From Bacteroidota bacterium (GTDB lineage Bacteria; Bacteroidota; Ignavibacteria; UBA10030): a stretch of DNA of 64,000 nt. The translations under genes were made by a program, and so were the position numbers. Location: positions 1 to 64,000 of the forward strand of contig JAKAJH010000005.1 of assembly GCA_021813905.1 (NCBI GenBank), given 5' to 3'. Positions 8,461 through 15,586 of this stretch are shown piece after piece; position 1 is the first letter of the stretch; each line of letters opens with the position of its first letter. Under the pieces are notes generated by a model. The model searched no databases. It was not told the origin of the DNA and saw nothing but the letters and a program-made list of their open reading frames with translations.

Positions 8461-9177
8461 TCATTTACAATGCGACGCATTGGCGCGTTGCTTGTATTCA
8501 ACAATCAGCGATGTTTCCTGTCGCGCGAACATGAGCATATCGAAGTTTGAGTCAAACTGAGCGATCCACGTCCGGACAAATTCGAACGGGTACCATGAGT
8601 CAACGGGCGTATCGACCTTGTAGGCCTTTGAATATCCCAAGTGCGCAATGTCGTTGCGGGCAGTCGATAGGATATTGAAAGCCTCCCAGCAATCGCGAGG
8701 TTGAAAGTTGCACTTGTCGGTCGTGAACATCTGGATCTCGAAGAAAGGAAGATGTATGTCAAGCAGATCAGAGTAGTGTTTCTTGATCTCCTGAAGGCTG
8801 CGAAACGACAATCGGTCCAGGAGCGCCTGCAATAATTCTGGAGAACTCTGGGAATAACGGAACGCTAGGTACTCCTTGAATTTCTCGGTCAGGTACATCT
8901 CCGCAGCTGTGTAAGTCGCCAGGACGATTTGCTCTCCGACACGTCGAAAGAGGCCGGTGGATTTGAGCATGGCTATTTCATGCGGACGATACATGCCCCC
9001 GTCGACCGTGAATCCACTTATTCGGTTGTCCGTGAGGATAATGTCGATGAGATCGGTAGGAACCTGCGTCTTCCGCTCCCGCGCCAGAAGTTGGAGACTG
9101 TAGAGGTCGGCGGACTTAACCAAGGTCATTATGCCGACCTCGAGGTTACGGAAGACGTCGATGGCTTTGGTCGTCAC
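8461..9177 (-). CDS. HEPN-motif cassette protein
   Basis: This 238-residue, probably cytoplasmic, helical protein has no secure family name. Its C-terminal half carries RNDIAH at residues 174-179 (in ILSTARNDIAHLGYSK), a clean RNxxxH motif of the HEPN superfamily. The helical segment containing EIKKHYSDLLDIHLPFF precedes it, as in other HEPN nucleases. The N-terminal 90 residues (DIILTDNRISGFTVDGGMYR) look like a small winged or adaptor region. The frame opens at a GTG (9177); an ATG at 9129 with GAGGT upstream is an equally plausible start. The nuclease role is inferred from the motif. Confidence 0.6.
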   Translation of the reverse strand: MTTKAIDVFRNLEVGIMTLVKSADLYSLQLLARERKTQVPTDLIDIILTDNRISGFTVDGGMYRPHEIAMLKSTGLFRRVGEQIVLATYTAAEMYLTEKFKEYLAFRYSQSSPELLQALLDRLSFRSLQEIKKHYSDLLDIHLPFFEIQMFTTDKCNFQPRDCWEAFNILSTARNDIAHLGYSKAYKVDTPVDSWYPFEFVRTWIAQFDSNFDMLMFARQETSLIVEYKQRANASHCK

Positions 9178-9217
9178 GATCGTTTAGCCTACTTCTCAAA
9201 GTGGCAGCGCACCTGCC

Positions 9218-9257
9218 CCATAACATTTCGCCGCCTGTGCGGTGCCGTTTGTTATGC
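9218..9257 (-). other. Short attC-like inverted repeat
   Basis: CCATAAC (9218) and GTTATGC (9251) bracket a 40-bp inverted repeat containing CGCCGCC-TGTGC-GGTGCCG. It is shorter than typical attC sites but sits in the right place, at the 3' side of the lipoprotein cassette. Confidence 0.4.
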
Positions 9258-9331
9258 GTTCGTTGTTTTGCGACATATCGTCGCGAATGATCGAAAGTTA
9301 CTCCCGGCTACTGTTTCTTAGTAACTGGTCG

Positions 9332-9787
9332 CTAATTCTGTTTAAGAAGTTCCTCGTCCTGATCGGTTAGCCTTCCCTGTTTGAATCGCAAGCTTGGCGA
9401 GTCCAACACCTTAAAAGTGATTTCCTGATTGGTCGCGGCGATGACTTGGATCGTCGTCTTCCTGAATTTAAGAGTCTTTGTTTCGCTCAGATCGTATTGC
9501 AGCTCTTGCGAAAACGCAGGCCTAGCATAGTCGTTCGAGTACTCTCTGTATACAACCTTGATGACACTGCCAGCTTTGCCGGAATAAATGAGCTCGCTCT
9601 TAGTGCTGGCGCGAACGGTCTTGTACACATTGTTTCGGAATTCCACTGTTGTTTCTAGCATCGGGCTTCCGATGGATGTAGTCAACTCGGCGTCCTTCTC
9701 ATAATTGCGCATCAAATAGTAGCTGTTGTCAAGTCCACAACTTGTGAATGACAAACAAAGGAGAATTGGTAACATAAACCTGGCCAT
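9332..9787 (-). CDS. Small cassette lipoprotein of unknown function
   Basis: This 151-residue protein begins with a lipoprotein signal peptide (MARFMLPILLCLSFTSC), giving a lipid-anchored mature protein from Cys17. The rest is mainly beta-strand-forming (TTVEFRNNVYKTVRAS, GSVIKVVYREYSNDY, KTLKFRKTTIQVIAA) with no named domain. The start was set at 9787 because AGGAGG lies 6 bp before the ATG; an upstream extension would place the signal peptide internally. It is one of the array genes and has no functional partner nearby. Confidence 0.7.
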   Translation of the reverse strand: MARFMLPILLCLSFTSCGLDNSYYLMRNYEKDAELTTSIGSPMLETTVEFRNNVYKTVRASTKSELIYSGKAGSVIKVVYREYSNDYARPAFSQELQYDLSETKTLKFRKTTIQVIAATNQEITFKVLDSPSLRFKQGRLTDQDEELLKQN

Positions 9788-9885
9788 CTTCGCCTCCTGC
9801 TCAGGTGAACGAGTAATCATCAAAAGTGCCGCTTTCAGATTCTGACATTCGATGTTGAGTTGCAGTACTGAAGCAAAACAATGAC

Positions 9886-10045
9886 GCATAGCGTTTCGCC
9901 GGCTACACAGTGCCGTTTGTGGCATATTCACATCTCACATCAACGCCCCTCCACAAACCGCATTGAGTGAGTCTTTTCATTGAGCCCATCTAAGTTCTAT
10001 GATCGCCTTTGCAACAAACGAACGTCGTAGTGCGGCGTGTTATGC
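9886..10045 (-). other. attC-like site
   Basis: The ends GCATAGC (9887) and GTTATGC (10039) are complementary apart from one base, with partially complementary inner arms (CGCCGGCTACA against TAGTGCGGCG). The site lies between two cassette genes at the expected 3' side of the second HEPN-type gene. Confidence 0.45.
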
Positions 10046-10084
10046 GCCCGTGGACGCCCGCAACGTGAGAGATCTCGTGAATGA

Positions 10085-10765
10085 TCATTTCTTCGGTGAA
10101 GTCAAATTGAGAAACTCAGTAACCAGTGGTGAAGGGTCGGTCGAGTTGATCAGGTCACGAATTTGGTCGATCGCTTGTTGAAGCTCAAGTGCCTCTTGCG
10201 AAGACCGGTCATCCCTATGTTCAAGTTCTCGCTGTGCTTCACGTGCGAGTCGTTGTAGTTCATGCATGCGTGCTGCAATGATATCAGTTGGAAGCCACCC
10301 TATCGAATTGTTGAGAATGCTCCTGAGTTCATCCCTTTCCTCTGAAGTCCCTCTGAATTTGTCGGGCCACTGCCAAAGATATCGTTCGAACTCAAAGTGC
10401 AAAGCCGCCGCCCAAAGCATGCTCTCGGAATAACGTGTGGTAAAGGCGGTCATTCGCTGGTCATACATTTCTTCCTGGAAATGGAAGACTGCATTTCTGT
10501 ATCGACGGAGGGCTGCGCAGTATTCATCATAACCTTTGATGAGAGCATCTATCGTTGGGTCAGTGAAACCCAATTTGCGCCAGCCCTCGAGGACGCTGTA
10601 TAGAGAACCGACCCATCTAGCGGAGTGAGCAAGCATGAGACTCTCGGAACGAGCATTTGTTTGATCGATTGTGTCTGAGCTGACCGACGACATTGCTTCG
10701 TACGCTACATGAGCCCAATGAACATACCGTCCCCAAGATATGAATGACTCAATGGTGGTGTCCAT
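10085..10765 (-). CDS. HEPN-motif cassette protein
   Basis: This 226-residue soluble, strongly helical protein contains RNAVFH at residues 90-95 (in ALRRYRNAVFHFQEEMYD), the third RNxxxH motif in this array. The C-terminal third is a likely coiled coil (MHELQRLAREAQRELEHRDD). No family name is recognised. HEPN proteins with this motif include ribonuclease toxins and abortive-infection effectors, which would suit a cassette array. There is no recognisable antitoxin beside it, so either the cassette carries a self-limited protein or the role is different. Confidence 0.58.
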   Translation of the reverse strand: MDTTIESFISWGRYVHWAHVAYEAMSSVSSDTIDQTNARSESLMLAHSARWVGSLYSVLEGWRKLGFTDPTIDALIKGYDEYCAALRRYRNAVFHFQEEMYDQRMTAFTTRYSESMLWAAALHFEFERYLWQWPDKFRGTSEERDELRSILNNSIGWLPTDIIAARMHELQRLAREAQRELEHRDDRSSQEALELQQAIDQIRDLINSTDPSPLVTEFLNLTSPKK

Positions 10766-10812
10766 GTCGAGCTCTATGGGTCAGGTGTTTGCTCGTTGCG
10801 GGCGGCTATGGC

Positions 10813-10881
10813 GCCTAACGTTTCGCGAAGGAGGTTAGCACGCAACATGCTAGCCTGCACTGATTTCAGTCGATGTCGACC
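10813..10881 (-). other. Degenerate attC-like site
   Basis: GCCTAAC at 10813 is a consensus box. GTTAGCA at 10834 and TGCTAGC at 10849 form a small stem. The remainder up to the NYN stop codon is not obviously symmetrical. Confidence 0.38.
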
Positions 10882-11502
10882 TCATATCCACTCAGGTGGC
10901 CGCGTCAAAGTGAAACCGTCAGCCTTTTGCACCTTCTCGGGAAACACACTCTTTGCAATGCTCGCCCTTCCGATCTGCAAGTAGGCATGTGCCAAGTGCT
11001 GTAGTTGAACCGAATGTCGTTGAGGCGGAAACGCAACAACCACTCGCTTGTTGGGGAATAGATCCTTGATTGCCCGCAGCGGAGCAGACAAATCACTGTC
11101 CGCGGAGATGAGAAGCGCAATATCGAACAGGTCTTGATACGCGTCCGACATCATCTCGACTGCGATATTCACATCCGTCATCTTCTCGCTTGGCACCCAT
11201 ACTTTGTGGCCGCATTTTCTGCATCGCTGGAGATTTGATTGAAAATGGCCATAGTAGATCTTGAGGTCGCTGAGTGTCTCCAAAGCCTCAATAAACGTAG
11301 ATTGACGTTTTTCTTTGTCGGGAGGGTATGAGACCCGGCTTGTGAAGTACTTTGTGAACACCAAATCCTGGCCCGGTGCAAGTATGTTCCGGGCCAGTGA
11401 CTGCAGGTTTAGCCAGTAGAATCTTTTCAACTTCGCAGATTTGAGACCGAAGTAAAGATTGAACCCGTCAATGTACGCTACCACTCGCAGGTTGATGTCC
11501 AT
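10882..11502 (-). CDS. NYN-domain (PIN-like) ribonuclease
   Basis: This 206-residue protein is a NYN domain, a PIN-like metal-dependent RNase fold. Acidic active-site positions are visible: D12 in VAYIDGFNLY, D110 in KMTDVNIAVEMM, and D135/D137 in LLISADSDLSAPL. Residues 94-97 form a CRKC pair that could be half of a zinc site inserted before the second motif. Related LabA/DUF88 proteins cleave structured RNA or act in defence and regulation. It is a separate cassette on the minus strand. Ribosome site is weak. The family call is strong; the cellular target is unknown. Confidence 0.85.
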   Translation of the reverse strand: MDINLRVVAYIDGFNLYFGLKSAKLKRFYWLNLQSLARNILAPGQDLVFTKYFTSRVSYPPDKEKRQSTFIEALETLSDLKIYYGHFQSNLQRCRKCGHKVWVPSEKMTDVNIAVEMMSDAYQDLFDIALLISADSDLSAPLRAIKDLFPNKRVVVAFPPQRHSVQLQHLAHAYLQIGRASIAKSVFPEKVQKADGFTLTRPPEWI

Positions 11503-11555
11503 CGAACTTGACTTTCAATTCAGGGACTGCTACATTGTTCACGTTGGTTTACAGC

Positions 11556-11616
11556 ACCAGCGTGAGTAGCGCTGGTCCGACGGCCTTCGGAGAGATCCGG
11601 AGGCCGTTTCTTTTTA
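11556..11616 (+). ncRNA. Plus-strand double hairpin ending in a terminator
   Basis: On the plus strand, ACCAGCG...CGCTGGT (11556-11576) is followed at once by ACGGCCTTCGG...CCGGAGGCCGT (11580-11607) and TTTCTTTTT. This is an intrinsic terminator pointing against all cassette genes. It may end a short antisense or free-standing RNA, or act as a bidirectional barrier. No promoter was identified. Confidence 0.5.
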
Positions 11617-11638
11617 TGCCTGTGTGCCAACCTCTTTC

Positions 11639-11880
11639 GCATAACGTCTGAGCAGACCGCCGTTGCGAACCGCCCGTAACAAAATGAGATCCAATGGCTC
11701 GGGCGGTGAGCAATGGAGCGAGCTCTATTACGGCTGGCGTGTATTTTTGGATTTCGATATCTGATTGTTGATTCGTACCACCTTTGCTTCAGACGGACTA
11801 GAATGTTGCAGGCATGGTTCTAGACTTGCACGCACGCCAGCCGTTTAGAAGGAGTGAGCGCCGGCCTGCGATTGTTAGTT
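11639..11880 (-). other. Long attC-like site
   Basis: The boundaries are GCATAAC (11639) and GTTAGTT (11874). Inner arms GCAGACCGCC and the complement of GCCGGCCTGC pair imperfectly. It includes CCGTTGCGA, an ACCGCCCG/CGGGCGGT stem and GAGCAATGGAGCG. Confidence 0.65.
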
Positions 11881-11907
11881 ACCGTTTTGCCACGAACAGG
11901 ACCAGGT

Positions 11908-12540
11908 CTAAAGCTTGTTGAGTATCTGCGCTTTCTTGGCTTCGAATTCTAGCTCCGTAATCAAGCCCTGCGTTCTCAAGTTTGTGAGTTGTCTAAGCGT
12001 ATCTTCCACTGTGCCTCCGGTTGGGGCGGTCTGGACGGCTGAACTCGAATGGAGCACAGACTCTTTCTGTTGCAGGACAGATTGGACAAATTGTGCCAGC
12101 TGACCTTCAGGCATCCGGATTACGTCGATAGACATTTCGTCGTTTCGAGATCGGACAATCAACAATCGACGAAAGAAGAAGAGAACAACAATTGCAATCC
12201 AGACTATGATACCAAGCAAACTGAATATGGACATCACAGCCTGATTCTGGACAATGAGCATGCCTATCACTCCGACGAAAAAGGTAGCAGCGAAAGCGAG
12301 GAGACCAAGGAAGAAAGCGTAGAGTCCATTGAATCGCCTTTCTTGATAGATGGAGTCGAGGTCACGGAGGTCGAATGTCTTTTGACCATGAGAAACCATC
12401 AGCTTCTGGTACGCGTGAAGGCGCTTATTAGTGAGAGTAATGGTGAATCTGCGCCAGAACAAGAATCCCTTGCCTGCGAGGTCTTGAGTGACCTGTTTGA
12501 GAATTTTTTCATCTGGGGATAATGTGATTTCGTATGGCAT
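11908..12540 (-). CDS. PH-like/SHOCT-domain membrane protein
   Basis: This 210-residue protein has an N-terminal PH-like region (about residues 1-70, with RRFTITLTNKRLHAY), two adjacent membrane helices (about residues 75-130) and a C-terminal SHOCT segment (LRQLTNLRTQGLITELEFEAKKAQIL). SHOCT modules are short helical pairs thought to mediate oligomerisation; the overall role is unknown. The start at 12540 is supported by GGAGG 7 bp upstream, and the frame extension further upstream would run into the neighbouring attC. It forms one cassette with the long attC-like site to its left. Confidence 0.78.
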   Translation of the reverse strand: MPYEITLSPDEKILKQVTQDLAGKGFLFWRRFTITLTNKRLHAYQKLMVSHGQKTFDLRDLDSIYQERRFNGLYAFFLGLLAFAATFFVGVIGMLIVQNQAVMSIFSLLGIIVWIAIVVLFFFRRLLIVRSRNDEMSIDVIRMPEGQLAQFVQSVLQQKESVLHSSSAVQTAPTGGTVEDTLRQLTNLRTQGLITELEFEAKKAQILNKL

Positions 12541-12569
12541 ACGTGTGCCTCCATGGGTGGCAAAATGGC

Positions 12570-12729
12570 AACTAACGTCTAGCAGCAAGCTGCCGTTGCG
12601 AACCGCCACAATGGAACTGACCGATAGGCTGTGGCGGTGAGCAATGGAGCGAGCACTTTAGTCAACAGCCAATGCTAGTTTTGTCTTTGCCTTTGCAGGG
12701 TGCGAGCGTCAGCTTGCTGCTTGTTAGCT
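12570..12729 (-). other. Long attC-like site
   Basis: The core boxes are AACTAAC (12570) and GTTAGCT (12723). The inner arms contain a perfect 12-bp match, AGCAGCAAGCTG on the left against CAGCTTGCTGCT on the right. A second stem (ACCGCCAC with GTGGCGGT) and the GAGCAATGGAGCG block follow. It is the best-paired member of the long family. Confidence 0.78.
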
Positions 12730-12757
12730 GCCGTTTGCGTCTTCTGCTTGCTGGAGA

Positions 12758-13204
12758 CTAGCGCCGGTGCAATTCCCATCTTGTTGGGATGGTCCTGCCC
12801 CCAGAGTAGGCCCTTTCATGCCCGGATGCTTTCAAAATCCCGTCCTCAAAGGAGTAGGCAACGGTCTCAAGACCACAGCCGGGCCATGAGACTTCAATCG
12901 TTGAAGCAGATCGAACTTTGACGGTTCCTATGTTCTTTTCGTATCCGCAACTGGAGGATGTGGCGGTCAGTTTGTCGAAGTCGACAGTGAGGGTATGATC
13001 AGCCCACCTCCCAACCGAAGGATCATTCGTAGAGAGAGTACCTGACCAGACCCCAGAGAGTCGGTCCGATGAATATGTGATCTTCTCAATCTCCGACAGG
13101 TCGTAGGAGACAGTTCTTCCATGCTTGAGGTGTATTATCATCGATTGAGATTGCGCAGTAGAAACAAAAACGATGGTGATAAAGATGAGGCATGAGATCT
13201 TCAT
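12758..13204 (-). CDS. Small secreted cassette protein, unknown family
   Basis: This 148-residue protein starts with a signal peptide (MKISCLIFITIVFVSTAQSQ) and is predicted periplasmic or extracellular. The mature part has SYDLSEIEKITYSS, then a beta-rich segment with WSGTLSTNDPSVGRW and TVKVRSASTIEVSWPGCGLE; two cysteines could form a disulfide. No family is recognised. GAGAGG lies 9 bp upstream of the ATG at 13204. It is the rightmost cassette, with an AGCTAAC box at 13256-13262 marking its outer boundary. Confidence 0.65.
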   Translation of the reverse strand: MKISCLIFITIVFVSTAQSQSMIIHLKHGRTVSYDLSEIEKITYSSDRLSGVWSGTLSTNDPSVGRWADHTLTVDFDKLTATSSSCGYEKNIGTVKVRSASTIEVSWPGCGLETVAYSFEDGILKASGHERAYSGGRTIPTRWELHRR

Positions 13205-13262
13205 TAGGATACCCTCTCTAGATGGTTGGTTTGAGATCATTGAGACGCAAATGGCAGCTAAC

Positions 13263-13529
13263 TACTGGAAAAACGCATTGCGTTATTCTTCGTTATCTCT
13301 TTGAGTCGTCGACAGCGGGGAGATCCCACACCATCCCCTCAAACGCACAACGGCCCTCCCGGAATGCATCACCATCCCAGGAGAGCCGTCTTCACGAAAT
13401 CGCTACGATGTTTCCCCAACCCGCGACCCCCGTCGTGGTAACTGTGCCAGGTCATCCCCTTTACAAATGGCTCCTGATACGGTACTCAATCCGGGAGAAT
13501 CTTGCAACTCGGGGAAAGGGGGAAAACGA
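13263..13529. other. Spacer right of the cassette array
   Basis: No gene is seen. A partial inverted repeat (ACGGCCCTCCCGG ... CAGGAGAGCCGT, about 13350-13392) is present without a U-tract. No attI, cassette promoter or integrase gene is recognisable where the integron platform would be expected. Confidence 0.5.
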
Positions 13530-13600
13530 GCTTACGGGGGTAAGAGCGTACGAGGGTACGGGGGTACGAGGGTACGTGTGTACGTGGGTGGGTGAGTGGG
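13530..13600. repeat. GTACG tandem tract
   Basis: Short repeats of the type GTACGAGG/GTACGGGG run head to tail here. The same tract type occurs at 43094, 47605, 47797 and 48907. It abuts a different minisatellite on its right side. Confidence 0.8.
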
Positions 13601-13785
13601 AAATCGGGAAATTTGGGAATCGGATGATCGGGAAACTGGCAAATCGGCGAATCGGATGATCGGAAAATTGGAAAATCGGCGAATTGGATGATCGGGAAAT
13701 TGCAAACTCGGCGAATCGGGTGAATGGGGAATTGGGGAATTGGGGAATCGGGTGATTGGGAAACTGGCAAACCGGCCAATCACGT
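13601..13785. repeat. Degenerate minisatellite, left copy
   Basis: Imperfect units built from GGGAAATTGG, CGGCGAATCGG and GTGATCGGG repeat through this stretch in the same orientation as the block at 15217-15535. The reading frames across it stay open only because the repeat lacks stop codons; they are not genes. Confidence 0.85.
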
Positions 13786-14940
13786 GGACTCCCCTTTCAA
13801 CGGCAAAAACCCCTCCTGGTCCAGCACCTGGATAATCCCACGAATCAGATAGTTATTGTCGAATCTGAGCACGTACCTGCGTGCGTTGTCTTCAACCGGA
13901 CCAAGCATCTTGTTGTCGATGAGGCGCTTGATGTTTCTTGAAACCTCAACCGCATGTTTGCCGGGAAAGAGATCCTTGATGTCGGCGGCCATGATGACTT
14001 GCTTCTCCACGGCGCGCTTCAGAATCGCCCATTCGATCCCGGTGATGAGCTTGCGCTCGAACGCGATTGCCAACGCGGGCAGCAGGATCTTCGATTTGAG
14101 AAAGTCATACGCAAGAAGGCGATCGATCTTTTCGATTTCGGCTTTCAATCCTCGCAGCACGTAGCGACACCATGTGAGCACACCATCATCGGTTCCTTTG
14201 TCGGCTTCGGAGAGAAGGTCATAGTACACATTGCGATCACCACAGAAGACGGCGGTGGGATTCAGGATCCTCCCCTGCTCCACGTGGAATCCCTGCTTCA
14301 CAAGCATGGCGTAGGTGAAGAGGCGCACCGTGCGGCCATTGCCATTGGTGAAGGGGTGAACCCAGACAAACCGGTGATGAGCGATTGCGGTCTTGAGAAG
14401 GTCATATTTCGGTGGGTCATCACGCTCGATAAAGTCAAAGAGCTGGTCCATATACTCCTGAACCTGAATTGGTTCAGGTGGCACGTGGCTGGAACGCGCG
14501 ATCCTCACCAGTCCCGTGCGGTACGCGCCCGGCGTTGCATCTCCCTCGCCATCCGGGGGCGGTCTCAGACCATCGACGGTGAGCTTGTGAAGTTCGCTCA
14601 CGAAGGGCCCGTCAATGTTGCGATCCCTCACATGCTGGTCAATGAACTCCATTGCCCGTTCCATGTTCTGGATCTCGCGGATGTCCGGCTTCTCCGACGA
14701 CGTGCCTTCGAGCTTGGTCTCGATGTACTCTGCAATCGTCGTTCGGTTTCCTTCGATCCGGGCGGAACCGATGCTTTCCAGCGTATGAAAGATGTGCTTG
14801 AGCTGGAAGAATATGAGCGGGTGTGTTGTGCCCGAGAGCCGCCGCGTGCGCAGAGCGTCGAGGTTCAGGATGAGATCGGTCAGCTCGTCGCCGAATGCAG
14901 GCTCTACCAATCGCAGGTCAAAATGATTGAAACCCGGCAT
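13780..14940 (-). CDS. Fic-family AMPylase
   Basis: This 386-residue protein transfers AMP (or a related group) to hydroxyl side chains of target proteins. The Fic active-site loop HPFTNGNGRTVR is intact at residues 195-206, including the catalytic His195 and Arg203. The inhibitory helix motif SARIEGN at residues 59-65 fits class II Fic proteins, whose own N-terminus blocks ATP binding. The C-terminal 100 residues look like a winged-helix domain (GKHAVEVSRNIKRLIDNKML). GAGAGATC precedes the ATG. The gene lies alone between two direct blocks of the same minisatellite, next to the cassette array. Targets are unknown. Confidence 0.92.
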   Translation of the reverse strand: MPGFNHFDLRLVEPAFGDELTDLILNLDALRTRRLSGTTHPLIFFQLKHIFHTLESIGSARIEGNRTTIAEYIETKLEGTSSEKPDIREIQNMERAMEFIDQHVRDRNIDGPFVSELHKLTVDGLRPPPDGEGDATPGAYRTGLVRIARSSHVPPEPIQVQEYMDQLFDFIERDDPPKYDLLKTAIAHHRFVWVHPFTNGNGRTVRLFTYAMLVKQGFHVEQGRILNPTAVFCGDRNVYYDLLSEADKGTDDGVLTWCRYVLRGLKAEIEKIDRLLAYDFLKSKILLPALAIAFERKLITGIEWAILKRAVEKQVIMAADIKDLFPGKHAVEVSRNIKRLIDNKMLGPVEDNARRYVLRFDNNYLIRGIIQVLDQEGFLPLKGEST

Positions 14941-15216
14941 GATCTCTCGGGGACCGCGTTAAGAATTAACAAATGTGGATATTACAATTAACAGAGTCAG
15001 ACCAAACATACGCTTTTTCGGCGAAAAGGTGAACTTCCGAATATCGCACATTTAGCAGCTCGGTCGATCAGATGAAACGCTTGACAGGCAGGCATTTTCA
15101 GGACTTGCCGGATCGGCGGGACCATTCCTGCCATCCGATTCCCCAATGGATACGAATCGCTCATGAGAGCAACGTGAAGCAAGCGAGGGGAAATGGGGGA
15201 AACGAGGGTGGGGGGA
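14941..15216. other. Spacer between Fic gene and right minisatellite
   Basis: No gene is supported here. The segment is AT-richer just upstream of the Fic start (about 14955-15000) and probably holds its promoter, but I cannot assign boxes confidently. Confidence 0.4.
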
Positions 15217-15535
15217 ATCGGGAAATCGGGAAATTGGGTGATTGGGAAATTGACAAACCGGCAAATCGACGAATCGGGTGATCGGGAAATTGGAAAATCG
15301 GCGAATCGGGTGATCGGGAAGTTGGCGAATCGGCGAATCGGGTGATTGGGAAATTGACAAACCGGCGAATCGGGTGATGGGGAGATGGGGGAATTGGGGA
15401 ATTGGGGAATCGGGTGATTGGGAAACCAGGGAATCGACGAATCGGATGATCGGGAAATTGGCAACCCGGCGAATCGGGTGATCGGGAAGTTGGCGAATCG
15501 GGTGATCGGGAAATTGAGGATCGAGGAAGCGAGGC
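15217..15535. repeat. Degenerate minisatellite, right copy
   Basis: About 320 bp of imperfect units such as GGCGAATCGGGTGATCGGG and AAATTGACAAACCGG are arranged in tandem, with occasional GGGGAATT octamer runs. It is the same family and orientation as the block left of the Fic gene. Confidence 0.87.
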
Positions 15536-15586
15536 GATTCTTGACATCCAGTGCCAATCGGAGTACTTTGCAGGCGGAGAGACGAG

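Larger units (their letters stand above)
5100..13262 (-). mobile_element. Integron cassette array without visible integrase (CALIN-like)
   Basis: Ten consecutive small genes, all on the minus strand, alternate with imperfect inverted-repeat spacers. The spacers end in GCCTAAC/GTTAGGC or near variants (RYYYAAC...GTTRRRY), as integron attC sites do. Five of the larger spacers (at 6428, 7197, 8222, 11639 and 12570) share internal blocks such as CCGTTGCGA and GAGCAATGGAGCG, as chromosomal integrons with homogeneous attC families do. Gene GC is visibly below the flanking regions and gene functions are unrelated. No tyrosine recombinase, attI or cassette promoter is seen to either side in this window. 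Each attC lies at the 3' (left) side of its gene, so an integrase, if ever present, would be expected right of 13262. Confidence 0.72.

Noticed and set aside
11556-11616. Terminator of the NYN or SHOCT cassette gene
   Set aside because: The U-tract is on the plus strand, opposite to all cassette genes.
13263-13529. attI or integron integrase platform
   Set aside because: I looked for a tyrosine recombinase and an attI-like region right of the last cassette box and saw none.
13486-13785. Open frames encoding proline/serine-rich repeats on the minus strand
   Set aside because: They are translations of the minisatellite, open in more than one frame only because the repeat lacks stops; no ribosome site or domain.
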